From: Micromonospora andamanensis
Lineage (GTDB): Bacteria; Actinomycetota; Actinomycetes; Mycobacteriales; Micromonosporaceae
Direction of reading: 5' to 3'
NCBI RefSeq assembly: GCF_016863495.1
Contig: NZ_BOOZ01000034.1
Coordinates: forward strand, 1 to 64,000
Length of the DNA: 64,000 bases
In this document: in pieces, positions 23,310 through 31,380 of the stretch
How positions within the stretch are numbered: position 1 is the first letter of the stretch
How the letters are laid out: every line of letters begins with the position of its first letter
Notes under the pieces: model-generated
What the model was told of the DNA's origin: nothing
Database searches by the model: none
The model's input: the letters and a program-made list of their open reading frames with translations, nothing else
Position numbers and translations under genes: made by a program

Positions 23310-23813
23310 ATGTTGCACGGCAAGGCGGTGACCCTGCGACCGGCGACGGCCGCCGACGTACCAGCCCTGGCCGGGATCCGCGCCGAGCCCGAGGTCCGCC
23401 GCTGGTGGCGGGGCGGCGACGACCTGGTCGCCGCCGTCGAGGAGGACCTCACCGCCGAGGGCCTCTCGGTGTACGCCATCGAGCACGACGGCCGGGTGAT
23501 CGGCGCGATCCACTGGCACGCCGAGGACGACCCGGACTACCGGCACGCCGGCATCGACATCTTCCTCGACCCTTCGGTACGCGGCGCCGGGCTCGCCGGG
23601 GACGCCATCCGCGTCCTGATCCGCCACCTGATCGACGTCCACGGCCACCACCGCTTCACCATCGACCCGGCGGCGGCGAACACCGCAGCCATCCGGGCGT
23701 ACGCGAAGGTGGGTTTCCGGACCGTAGGGGTGATGCGCCGCTACGAACGTGGCGAGGACGGCCGCTGGCACGACGGCCTGCTGATGGACCTCCTCGCCGA
23801 CGACCTGCGCTGA
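23310..23813 (+). CDS. GNAT N-acetyltransferase (AAC(6')-like)
   Basis: 167 residues. Full GNAT fold: VTLRPATAADVPALAGI, HAGIDIFLDPSVRGAGLAGD (acetyl-CoA pyrophosphate loop R-G-x-G-L-A-G), and NTAAIRAYAKVGFRTVGVMR. The W-W-R motif and order of elements resemble the aminoglycoside 6'-N-acetyltransferase subgroup, though many chromosomal relatives act on other amines or proteins. Starts 4 bp after the bsaP-like gene, so it may be part of the bioB transcript. Resistance role is not established. Confidence 0.8.
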   Translation: MLHGKAVTLRPATAADVPALAGIRAEPEVRRWWRGGDDLVAAVEEDLTAEGLSVYAIEHDGRVIGAIHWHAEDDPDYRHAGIDIFLDPSVRGAGLAGDAIRVLIRHLIDVHGHHRFTIDPAAANTAAIRAYAKVGFRTVGVMRRYERGEDGRWHDGLLMDLLADDLR

Positions 23814-23915
23814 CGCCGCCCGGGCGGACTCGGCCGGCGGAGGCTGCCCTCCTCCCCCACGCTGCTCCTGACAGACCGTGACGTCTGCCCCCCTCCAGCC
23901 ACTCCACTCCGCGCC

Positions 23916-24037
23916 CTTTGCTCTGCTTCAACCAACGCAACGCTCACCGACAGTGGCGGCAATCGTCGCCTGCTTGGCCACCGGCCGATGCGGAGCCCCT
24001 GCTCAGGCGCTATTGCGTGGGTTGAAGCAGAGCAAAG
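23916..24037. repeat. Inverted-repeat element, copy A (122 bp)
   Basis: 25-bp terminal inverted repeats: left arm starts CTTTGCTCTGCTTCAACC and ends ACGCAA (23916-23940); right arm is TTGCGTGG then GTTGAAGCAGAGCAAAG (24013-24037), one mismatch. The interior of 72 bp is unlike that of copy B. No ORF; resembles a MITE or a REP-like sequence. Confidence 0.85.
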
Positions 24038-24207
24038 CGTGCGAGGTGAGGCAAAGGTCCGACGCCGCCTATGCCACGCAGAGTGAGCATTGCTCGCTGT
24101 GTTCGACCTGGAAGCGCCACCAGCCGCAGGTCGCCCCAGCCACAGGTCGGCCTCCGCCGTGCAGGACGCCCGGTCGCAGCAGCGGTCCCGAGCGGACGCC
24201 GCTGTGC

Positions 24208-24253
24208 GCTGGCATGTCACACAGGCACGATCGTTCCTGTGTGACATGCCAGC
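24208..24253. terminator. 46-bp palindrome, probable bidirectional terminator
   Basis: 18-bp arms GCTGGCATGTCACACAGG / CCTGTGTGACATGCCAGC flank C-ACGATCGT-T, itself palindromic, so the whole 46 bp is symmetrical except one base pair. It lies 54 bp beyond the stop of the GH9 gene and could end transcription from both sides; an operator-like role is also possible. Confidence 0.6.
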
Positions 24254-24306
24254 ACGGAGCGTTACACCGGCCGGCCCGGCTGCGACCGGGGGAACCGGTA
24301 TTCGGG

Positions 24307-27255
24307 TCAGCCGATGGTGCAGGTGGCGCCGTTGAGCGTGAACGCGGTGGGCTTCGGGTTGCTGCCGGTGTGGGTGCCGTTGAAACCGATGCCGACCGAC
24401 GCACCCGGCGCCAGGTTGCCGTTGTAGGACATGTTGGTGGCGGTCACCGCCGCGCCGGTCTGGGCGTAGGTGGCCGACCAGCCCTGGCCGACCCGCTGCC
24501 CGGCGTTCGGGAAGCTGAACGCCAGCGTCCAGCCGTTGATCGCAGTCGTGCCGGTGTTGGTGATGGTGATGTTGGCGGTGAAGCCGGTGCTCCAGTCGTT
24601 GCTGCCGTAGGTGACCCGGCAGGGTGAGGTGGGCAGCGGCGCCGAGGTGGTCACCGTCACCCGTTCCGAGGGTGACGAGGCATTGCCGGCCGCGTCGATC
24701 GCCACCACGTAGAACGAGTAGGTGCTCTCGGGTTGCAGGCCGGTCACCGCGTACGTGGTCCCGGTGACTGTGGCGACAAGCACGTCACCCAGCGCCGGAC
24801 CCCGGTAGATCCGGTACCCGGTCACCCCGACGTTGTCGGTCGACGGGGCCCAACTCAGTGTGGCACCGGTGGTGGTGATCGCCGACGCCGTCAACGAACC
24901 CGGCGCGCTGGGCGGCACCGTGTCACCGTCGTCGACCGCTGGCACGGTCACGGTCAGCTTCGGGGACGCGGCCGAGGTGTTGCCGGCCTTGTCCCGGGCC
25001 TGCACGGTGATCTCGTAGGTGCGGGCCGGGGAGACGTCGAGCACCAGCGAGTTCGTCGTGGAGGGGTACCAGCTGTAGGTGTCGCTGCCGACCACGTGGG
25101 TGTTGACGATGTAGACGTCGATCCCGCTGCCCGCGTCGGTGGACGCTGGCCAGGTCAGCGTCACCGAACGGGAGGTGACAGAGGTCGCCACCGGCGTGCC
25201 GGGAGTGGTGGGTGGCGTGGTGTCACTGCTGGACGCGGGCTCCTCGCCCCACACCCGCACGCCACCGACGTAGAGCGGCACGTTGCGGTTCGGGCCGGCG
25301 GTGGCCTGGAACGACGGGTCGTCGCTCGGATCCCAGGCGACGCCCTCCCGCACTCCGATCTTGAACTGCACCTCCATCCGGTGCTGCGACTGGCCGGCCG
25401 GGGCGATGGTGTGTCCGGTGCAGTCGACCTCGACGTAAAAGAGATCGCCGCTGACGTTCCTGGCGGTCGTGGGCGCCGGGCAACCCTGGGTGTAGCCGGG
25501 CGTGACCACAATCGGCTCCAGGCCCAGACCAGGGGCACGGAAGTAGTAGCGGAACTTGGCGTCGGTGAGTGCCCGCGCCGGGAAGGCCGACTTGTTGTAG
25601 ACGATGGCCTTGATGCCGGTGGACCGGGTCTCGTTCTGCATCACAGTGGTTTCCACTGTCAGCTCGTCGATGTCGGGCTGCTCGGGGACCGGGAAGTTGG
25701 CAAGCGGGGTGCCGCCGTACTCCTGGGACAGCCGGGCCAGCGCGGAGGTGAAGCCGGCGTTGTAGTCGGTGGCGACCTCGTTCATCACGTAGTCCGACCG
25801 GTTGTCGGTGTACGCGTCGTTCGGCGAGGACGGCCCGCCGACAAGCGCGCCGTAGAGGGTGTGCCGGGTCTCGGTGGGCACGGTCTGGCTGTCCCACCAG
25901 GAGCCGTGCGCGGTGCGGTGGTGGGGGTTCTTCGGCGGGTTGGCGCCGAACCCGATCACGTAGCTGGAGTTGCGCGGGTTGTCGCCGAGCGCGTAGTTGA
26001 TCTGCCGAACGGCGAAGTCGTGGTAGCGCGCCTTGCGGGTCGCATCGGTGATCTTGTCGCTGTAGACGAGCGCCGCGAACGAGGTGTTGGCGGCGTACCG
26101 CAGCGCACCCCACGAGTCGAGCACCGCCATCCCGCCCGGCGAGTACCGGACCCGCTCGCCGTTGACGCCGACGGTCCAGTAGTCCAGCCACCGGTTGGCG
26201 TCGTCGATGTACTTCTGCTTGCCTGTCAGGTTGGCCAGCAGCACGTACGCCCCGAACTGCTTGTTGTCCCAGGCGACTGTCCACTTGTAGGAGCGGGTGG
26301 TGGTCTGCGGCTCGGTGCCGAGCTTGTCGTACTCGCTCTCCGCCTTGGCCAGGTACGCGGCGTCACCGGTGGCCCGGTACAACCAGATCGCGCCCCAGAC
26401 CAGCTCGTCCTGGTAGCCGCTCCAGGAGCGGTAGAAGCTCGTCGCATCGGTGATGCACTCGTGGTAGTTCTTCCGCACCGTGTCGGCGAAGGTGTAGAGC
26501 TGCTTCGCGTGGGTCAGCAGCTTGTCGGCGTACGCGGCGTCGGTGGGTCGGAACACCATGGAGGAGGCGGCCATCGCGGCGGCGGTCTCCCCCGCCAGGT
26601 CCGCGCCGCCACAGCTCGCGTCGATCTTGTACGCGGGCCGCGCCATCGGCATCACCTCGGCCGGTCCCCACCACTTGTGGTCGGCGTCCCCGTTGCCGAC
26701 CTGTCCGTAGAGGACGTTCGGCGACGGGTGCGCCTTGACGAAGTAGTCGTTGACGTAGCGCAGGTTGTTCAGCAGGTGGGTGAGCTGCCCCGACGCGGCG
26801 TACCCGGCCCGGTACTCGACCGCGCCCCAGGCCAGCATGGTGGCGCTGAACGCCATCGGGAAGCCGAACTTCACGTGGTCACCGGCGTCGTACCAGCCGC
26901 CGGTGAGGTCGAGCCCGACATCCGAGCCGTCGCGCAGCGCCGAGTCGCCGCGCCACGAGACGCGGTTCCAGTCCGGCAGCTCACCTGACTGCTGCGCCTC
27001 GTAGAACAGCAGTGACTTCTGCAGCGCCTCGGCGTAGTTGAAGGCCGGCGCGGCGGCGGCCACGGCCCCGTCGGTGGGTGCGGCGGCGGCACCGGTCGCG
27101 GGTACCCCTGTCCCTAGCGCGAGACCGGCGGCGAGCGCGCTGACGGCGGCCAGCAACCGGCGGGGCCAGGGCTGGTCGGAACGGCGACGCGGCCACGGTT
27201 GATCCGGCAGGGGTCGATCACCGTGGACGCGGCCCGACCGGGAAGGTTGATGCAT
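24307..27255 (-). CDS. Secreted multi-domain GH9 cellulase (GH9-CBM3-Fn3-Fn3-CBM2)
   Basis: 982 residues. Long signal region with arginines before the hydrophobic stretch (RRLLAAVSALAAGLALG), GH9 catalytic domain (about 68-515; DAGDHVKFGFP with catalytic Asp, NPHHRTAHGSW, and YVMNEVATDYNAGF with the proton-donor Glu), a CBM3 of the processive-endoglucanase type (about 522-670), two fibronectin III domains (about 675-770 and 775-865) and a C-terminal CBM2 (about 877-982). This is the Thermobifida E4-like layout: a processive endoglucanase releasing cello-oligosaccharides. AGGAG precedes the ATG. A CebR-type box lies 107 bp upstream, so cellobiose derepression is expected. Confidence 0.94.
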   Translation of the reverse strand: MHQPSRSGRVHGDRPLPDQPWPRRRSDQPWPRRLLAAVSALAAGLALGTGVPATGAAAAPTDGAVAAAAPAFNYAEALQKSLLFYEAQQSGELPDWNRVSWRGDSALRDGSDVGLDLTGGWYDAGDHVKFGFPMAFSATMLAWGAVEYRAGYAASGQLTHLLNNLRYVNDYFVKAHPSPNVLYGQVGNGDADHKWWGPAEVMPMARPAYKIDASCGGADLAGETAAAMAASSMVFRPTDAAYADKLLTHAKQLYTFADTVRKNYHECITDATSFYRSWSGYQDELVWGAIWLYRATGDAAYLAKAESEYDKLGTEPQTTTRSYKWTVAWDNKQFGAYVLLANLTGKQKYIDDANRWLDYWTVGVNGERVRYSPGGMAVLDSWGALRYAANTSFAALVYSDKITDATRKARYHDFAVRQINYALGDNPRNSSYVIGFGANPPKNPHHRTAHGSWWDSQTVPTETRHTLYGALVGGPSSPNDAYTDNRSDYVMNEVATDYNAGFTSALARLSQEYGGTPLANFPVPEQPDIDELTVETTVMQNETRSTGIKAIVYNKSAFPARALTDAKFRYYFRAPGLGLEPIVVTPGYTQGCPAPTTARNVSGDLFYVEVDCTGHTIAPAGQSQHRMEVQFKIGVREGVAWDPSDDPSFQATAGPNRNVPLYVGGVRVWGEEPASSSDTTPPTTPGTPVATSVTSRSVTLTWPASTDAGSGIDVYIVNTHVVGSDTYSWYPSTTNSLVLDVSPARTYEITVQARDKAGNTSAASPKLTVTVPAVDDGDTVPPSAPGSLTASAITTTGATLSWAPSTDNVGVTGYRIYRGPALGDVLVATVTGTTYAVTGLQPESTYSFYVVAIDAAGNASSPSERVTVTTSAPLPTSPCRVTYGSNDWSTGFTANITITNTGTTAINGWTLAFSFPNAGQRVGQGWSATYAQTGAAVTATNMSYNGNLAPGASVGIGFNGTHTGSNPKPTAFTLNGATCTIG

Positions 27256-27699
27256 ACGACTGCTCCTGTCGATGCGTGCCCGACGGCATCGACCGGACGC
27301 GTGGCCGCGTCGGTGTGGACGGGTGCCGGCGGTGGTGGTGGCGAGGTGGCTCCATCAGGACCGGGAGCGCTCCCATGGATAGCTGACAATGTAATCCGAC
27401 CACCGGCGGTTGGGAAGCCCGCCCGATCGCGACGCCGCGCGATGCCACTGCCGAATGGCTGCGATCGTACCCGCCAGTAACAAAGGGGGATTGTTCACAC
27501 CATCGATGTTGCTCGATTTTTGGTCGATGAAACCGCAGGTGGAAACGGTCACCCGACACATGGCGAGGTTCTCCACTGAGGACCGACCACCCCGCGATAC
27601 AGAACGTGCTGTTGCCGTCGCGCTGGGCCGCGCGCGACAGTACGCGGCACCTGGCGGCGCCCCTCAACGGCCGCTCCCCGCCCACCTGAGGAGATCGCG
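27256..27699. other. 444-bp divergent promoter region (GH9 cellulase / aldehyde dehydrogenase)
   Basis: No gene is visible. Left part: CebR-like box (27362-27375), with TACATT on the minus strand (27389-27394) as a possible -10 for the cellulase. Middle: an unusually AT-rich stretch with three TCGAT words about 10.5 bp apart (27503-27528). Right end: GAGGAG Shine-Dalgarno of the aldehyde dehydrogenase. Confidence 0.5.
27362..27375. promoter_or_regulatory. CebR box upstream of GH9 cellulase
   Basis: CGGGAGCGCTCCCA differs at one position from the CebR/CelR operator TGGGAGCGCTCCCA known from Streptomyces and Thermobifida. It is 107 bp from the start codon of the cellulase gene on the minus strand. 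Confidence 0.75.
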
Positions 27700-29268
27700 A
27701 TGGCTCTACGACTGGCCGACGGAACCTCCTGGTCCGACACCCTCGCCCGGGCGGTGGCCGTCACCGGTGAAGCGTTCGACAGCGCGGCCGGCGGCACCAC
27801 CACACTGCGGAACCTGGTAAACGGCGAGTGGCGCACCGGTGGCGCGCCGACGCCGACGCGTACCCCTGTCGACAACAGCGTGCTCGTCAACCTGCCGCGA
27901 CTTGACGCGGCGACCGCCCGCGACGCCGTCGCCCACGCCGCGGCGGCCCACGCCAGCTGGGCCGACACCCCGCTGGCCGAACGCAAGTCGCGGGTCACCG
28001 CGGCCCTGGACGCCCTCACGGGGCAGCGCGACCTGCTGGCCCTGCTGCTGGTCTGGGAGATCGGCAAGCCGTGGCGACTGGCCTGCGCCGACGTGGACCG
28101 CGCCCTCGACGGGGTGCGCTGGTACGTCGACGAGATCGACCGGATGCTCGCCGACGGCCGCACCCCGCTGCCCGGCCCGGTCAGCAACATCGCCTCCTGG
28201 AACTACCCGATGAGTGTGCTTGTGCACGCCGAGCTGGTGCAGTTGCTGGCCGGCAACGCGGTCATCGCCAAGACGCCGTCCCAGGGCGGCGCGGTCTGCC
28301 TGACCGTGGCGCACGCACTGATGCACCGCGCCGGGCTGCCGGCCACCCTGCTCTCCGGCAGCGGCGAGTCGTTGTCCGAGGTACTGGTACGGGCACCGGA
28401 GATCGGCGCGGTGGCGTTCGTGGGTGGCCGCTCCAACGGGGGCAAGGTGGCCGCCGCGCTGCTCGACTCGCACAAGCGCCACTTCATCGAGCAGGAGGGC
28501 CTCAACGCCTGGGGCATCTGGAACTTCTCCCAGTGGGATCTGCTCGCCGCCCACCTCAAGAAGGGCTTCGAGTACGGCAAGCAGCGTTGCACCGCGTACC
28601 CCCGGTTCGTGGTCCAGCGGGACCTGGTCGACGAGTTCCTCGACATGTACCTGCCGGTGGTCCGCTCGGTCAGGTTCGGACACCCGCTCGCGGTCGAGGA
28701 CACCTGGCGTACCGGCGACCCGTTGCCGGAGCTGGACTTCGGTCCGTTGATCAGCGCCGCCAAGGCCGACGAGCTGCGCCGCAAGGTCGACGAGGCGGTA
28801 CGCGGCGGTGCCGTCCCGTTGTACCGGGGCAAGCTCGACGGCGCGCCGTTCCTGCCCGGGCAGGACACCTCGGCGTATGTCGCGCCATCGGTGCTGCTCG
28901 CCCCGCCCGGCCGGTCCCGGTTGATGCACGCCGAGCCGTTCGGCCCGGTCGACACCATCGTCGTGGTGGACACCACCGACGAGCTGCTGGCCCAGATGAA
29001 CGCCTCCAACGGCGCCCTCGTGGCCTCCCTCGCCTGCGACGACACCGACGAGGCGGCGAAGCTGGCGGTCGACCTGCAAGCCTTCAAGGTGGGCATCAAC
29101 AAGCCCCGTTCCCGGGGTGACCGCCAGGAGCCGTTCGGCGGTCGGGGCGCCTCCTGGAAGGGTGCCTTCGTCGGCGGTGACCTGCTGGTCCAGGCGGTCA
29201 CGGTGGGCAACGACGACCAGCTCTACGGCAACTTCCAGGACCGCACCGCGCTGCCCCCGAACATCTGA
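27700..29268 (+). CDS. Aldehyde dehydrogenase family protein
   Basis: 522 residues, NAD(P)-dependent aldehyde oxidation, cytoplasmic. Cofactor region SNIASWNYPMSVLVHAELVQ, LLAGNAVIAKTPSQGG and VAFVGGRSNGG; catalytic Glu in FIEQEGLNAWGIW; catalytic Cys in YGKQRCTAYPRFV; late EPFGPVDTIVVVDTTDEL. Sequence around the active site differs from common succinate-semialdehyde or betaine-aldehyde dehydrogenases, so the substrate is unclear. GAGGAG precedes the ATG. Divergent from the GH9 cellulase gene; a shared role is not evident. Confidence 0.88.
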   Translation: MALRLADGTSWSDTLARAVAVTGEAFDSAAGGTTTLRNLVNGEWRTGGAPTPTRTPVDNSVLVNLPRLDAATARDAVAHAAAAHASWADTPLAERKSRVTAALDALTGQRDLLALLLVWEIGKPWRLACADVDRALDGVRWYVDEIDRMLADGRTPLPGPVSNIASWNYPMSVLVHAELVQLLAGNAVIAKTPSQGGAVCLTVAHALMHRAGLPATLLSGSGESLSEVLVRAPEIGAVAFVGGRSNGGKVAAALLDSHKRHFIEQEGLNAWGIWNFSQWDLLAAHLKKGFEYGKQRCTAYPRFVVQRDLVDEFLDMYLPVVRSVRFGHPLAVEDTWRTGDPLPELDFGPLISAAKADELRRKVDEAVRGGAVPLYRGKLDGAPFLPGQDTSAYVAPSVLLAPPGRSRLMHAEPFGPVDTIVVVDTTDELLAQMNASNGALVASLACDDTDEAAKLAVDLQAFKVGINKPRSRGDRQEPFGGRGASWKGAFVGGDLLVQAVTVGNDDQLYGNFQDRTALPPNI

Positions 29269-29292
29269 CCCACCCACGGTCGGCAAGCACGC

Positions 29293-29329
29293 GGTGGGCA
29301 GGACCCCCGCACCGGGAGTCCTGCCCACC
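29293..29329. terminator. Bidirectional terminator
   Basis: 12-bp stem GGTGGGCAGGAC / GTCCTGCCCACC between convergent stops at 29268 (+) and 29368 (-). Confidence 0.7.
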
Positions 29330-29367
29330 TCACCGGCCTCCGCACCGGAGGTCGGTCGTTCGAGCCG

Positions 29368-30426
29368 TCAGCCGGCGCTCTTCGCCCGTGCCGGCGCCTC
29401 GGCCGCGAGCGGCACGGTCAGGGTCAGTAGAGGGCCGTCCCGCTCGACAGTGGTCGGCCGGGACAGCCGGCGCAGCGTACGCAGCATCGGCGTGTTGTCC
29501 CCCTGGACATGCGCCACCATCGCCGCGTAACCGGCCGACTCCGCCTGCCGGGTCAGCCGACGCAGCAGGGTCGAGCCCAGCCCCCGGCGCTGCCAGTCGT
29601 CGCGTACCAACAACGCCAGCTCGGCCTCGTCGCCTTCGGCCAGCAGGTTCGCCATCGCGACGACCGACTCCGCCGCCCCGCCGGAGCCGGTCGTCGCGGC
29701 GACCAGGGTCAGCCCGCGGGCCGGCTCCAGGAGCCGACGCAGTCGGGCCGGGGAGGGAAGACCCGCCCCCAGGTAACGGCGCTGCCGGCTGCGCACCGAG
29801 CAGGCCTCGTGCAACTCGACCACGGCCGTCAGGTCGTCGGCCACGGCGGGGCGCACGGTCAGCTCGGCACCGTCCGGCAGGACCACTGTCACCTGCTCGG
29901 CGCTACGGCGGGCCGCCGTCGCCCCCAGTTCGAGCAACGCCTGAGCCCGGGCGTACTCGGCCGGGGTGAAGCTCGGCGCGACCCGGCGCAGGGCGTACGA
30001 CCCACCGTTCGGGTCGACCAGCAGCATCGTCGTCCCGTCGATCCCCGGTCGGGCCGGTGCCGCCGCGGCCCGCCACGTGACCTCGTCGGCGCCGAGCAGG
30101 GCCCGCAGCACCTCGCCTGTCGCGTCCGGGTCGTGCACCAGCCGGGTCGCCAGCCCGAGCACCCGGGTCGGCTGGTCGGCCAGGCCGCGCGCCTCGCTAC
30201 GCGCCACCCAGCAGTCCCGCCCCCGGCCGCGTTCGACGGCGGCGAGCAGTCCCGCCTCGTCGAGGGTGTCCGGCGCGTCGACGAGGAAGTCGTCGACGGC
30301 ACCGCGTTCGGTGGTGTGCACCTGCACGGTGAGGATGTTGACTCCGCGCAACGCGAGGCTCGCCGTGAGCACCGACAGGTAGCCCGGCCGGTCGTCCACG
30401 GTGGCTCGGATCCGCCACAGCGTCAT
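29368..30426 (-). CDS. ACT-domain / GNAT fusion acetyltransferase (possible amino-acid-regulated lysine acetyltransferase)
   Basis: 352 residues. N-terminal ACT domain (TVDDRPGYLSVLTASLALRG, residues about 5-75), a linker, then a GNAT domain from about residue 185 (ELTVRPAVADDLTAVVELHE; acetyl-CoA loop DDWQRRGLGSTLLRRL; GYAAMVAHVQGDNTPMLRTL). ACT domains bind amino acids; Micromonospora aurantiaca is known to have an ACT-GNAT protein acetyltransferase controlled by Cys and Arg that acts on acetyl-CoA synthetase. This protein has the same order of domains, so a similar role is likely but not proven. GGGAGG precedes the ATG; 104 bp downstream of another ACT protein. Confidence 0.85.
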   Translation of the reverse strand: MTLWRIRATVDDRPGYLSVLTASLALRGVNILTVQVHTTERGAVDDFLVDAPDTLDEAGLLAAVERGRGRDCWVARSEARGLADQPTRVLGLATRLVHDPDATGEVLRALLGADEVTWRAAAAPARPGIDGTTMLLVDPNGGSYALRRVAPSFTPAEYARAQALLELGATAARRSAEQVTVVLPDGAELTVRPAVADDLTAVVELHEACSVRSRQRRYLGAGLPSPARLRRLLEPARGLTLVAATTGSGGAAESVVAMANLLAEGDEAELALLVRDDWQRRGLGSTLLRRLTRQAESAGYAAMVAHVQGDNTPMLRTLRRLSRPTTVERDGPLLTLTVPLAAEAPARAKSAG

Positions 30427-30530
30427 CGTTGCCTCCCTTCCCGTGCCACAGTCGTCCGCGGCTGTTGCCTGCCGGTTGCCTCACCATGTCCAGCCGCGAC
30501 CGGCCCTGCGGTCTTCGTCACAGCTCCCGG

Positions 30531-31232
30531 TCAGGGGTTGGCGCTCACCGGTGGGGTGCCCACCAGGTCGAGCCGGTCGCCGAGGATCACCGCGCAGGCA
30601 CGGACCAGTTGGGCCAGCCGGTCCACCTCGGTGGAGTGGAAGGCGGCCGGCGTGAGGGTCTCGCTGTGCTCGCGGGACACCACCAGGACCAGCCCGGCCC
30701 GACCGAACGGCGCGACAGCGAAATGGCCGCCGTCGGGGGCGGTCATCGACCGGGCGCGCAGCGGGGTCACCTCCGGCAGCTTCGGCGGCACCGGGGTACG
30801 CCAGCTGGCGTGCCCCACAGTCGCGCCGCCACCTCCGGTGCGGGACGCCCAGTCGACAGGCACCATCGCGGCGACGGACCAGTCGGCGGCGAGCAGGCCG
30901 GGTACCGCGTCGACAAGGGTGGCCAGCCCGTCGGCCGGGTTGGCCGCGACCTGGGCCAGCAGCTCGGCGTCCTGGCCGGTGGTGGTGGGCGCGCCGATCG
31001 CCCGCCAGACCCCGTCCACCCGTACGCCGGGGATGGCCGCCAGTCCGGCCAGCAGCCGCTCCACCCGCGCCGCGCCCGGCCACACCACAGTGAAGTCGTC
31101 GACCGCCCGCCCGCCGAGGCGTTCCAGTACGACCACCTGGACGATGTCCGCCCCCGACACGCCGAGGGTGCGCGCCACCTGACCGAGCGTGCCTGGACGG
31201 TCCGGCAGGGTGACCCGAACGCGCAGCAACAT
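30531..31232 (-). CDS. ACT-domain amino-acid-binding protein
   Basis: 233 residues. Residues 1-70 form an ACT domain (MLLRVRVTLPDRPGTLGQVA, VVVLERLGGRAVDDFTVVWP); the rest is a GAF-like alpha/beta region (GLVLVVSREHSETLTPAAFH, VDRLAQLVRACAVILGDRLD) without an evident catalytic site. Probably a sensor for an amino acid, and likely co-transcribed with the ACT-GNAT protein downstream. Start at 31232 chosen for its GGAGGGG; the upstream in-frame ATG would begin in the intergenic region. Confidence 0.72.
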   Translation of the reverse strand: MLLRVRVTLPDRPGTLGQVARTLGVSGADIVQVVVLERLGGRAVDDFTVVWPGAARVERLLAGLAAIPGVRVDGVWRAIGAPTTTGQDAELLAQVAANPADGLATLVDAVPGLLAADWSVAAMVPVDWASRTGGGGATVGHASWRTPVPPKLPEVTPLRARSMTAPDGGHFAVAPFGRAGLVLVVSREHSETLTPAAFHSTEVDRLAQLVRACAVILGDRLDLVGTPPVSANP

Positions 31233-31345
31233 TTCAAACCCCTCCGCTCGGCGGGCCGGCACACTGGCCGGCAGGCTGGTTCCAGCCTGGCAGTTGACCA
31301 TTTCGTCCCTGTTGCGGCGGCATGTCCCGAGGGTCAAACCTGACC

Positions 31346-31374
31346 TTGACAACCCGCCGGAGCTGCCATGAACT
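31346..31374 (+). promoter_or_regulatory. Promoter of leaderless phosphotransferase gene
   Basis: TTGACA (31346-31351), 17-nt spacer, TGAACT (31369-31374), then 6 nt to the ATG at 31381. Confidence 0.45.
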
Positions 31375-31380
31375 GTCCGG

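Larger units (their letters stand above)
23814..24306. other. 493-bp convergent intergenic region with repeats
   Basis: No gene is visible. It contains inverted-repeat element A (23916-24037), the word GCATTGCTC (24087-24095), and a 46-bp near-perfect palindrome (24208-24253). The frames that cross it look like shadows without codon bias or ribosome sites. Confidence 0.6.

Noticed and set aside
22077..23771. Long minus-strand frame across bioB (564 codons)
   Set aside because: Antisense shadow of bioB and the GNAT gene; no family motifs, no ribosome site, valine/arginine-rich pattern caused by high GC.
23916..24037. Element A as a CRISPR unit or tRNA-like gene
   Set aside because: Only one inverted pair, no regularly spaced direct repeats, no cloverleaf.
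24733..26988. Plus-strand frame of 751 codons inside the GH9 cellulase
   Set aside because: Shadow of a verified multi-domain enzyme; composition (Val/Arg/Gly) is that of the mirrored GC-rich codons.
27706..29328. Minus-strand frame of 540 codons over the aldehyde dehydrogenase
   Set aside because: Shadow frame; the plus strand has catalytic Glu and Cys motifs and a Shine-Dalgarno sequence.
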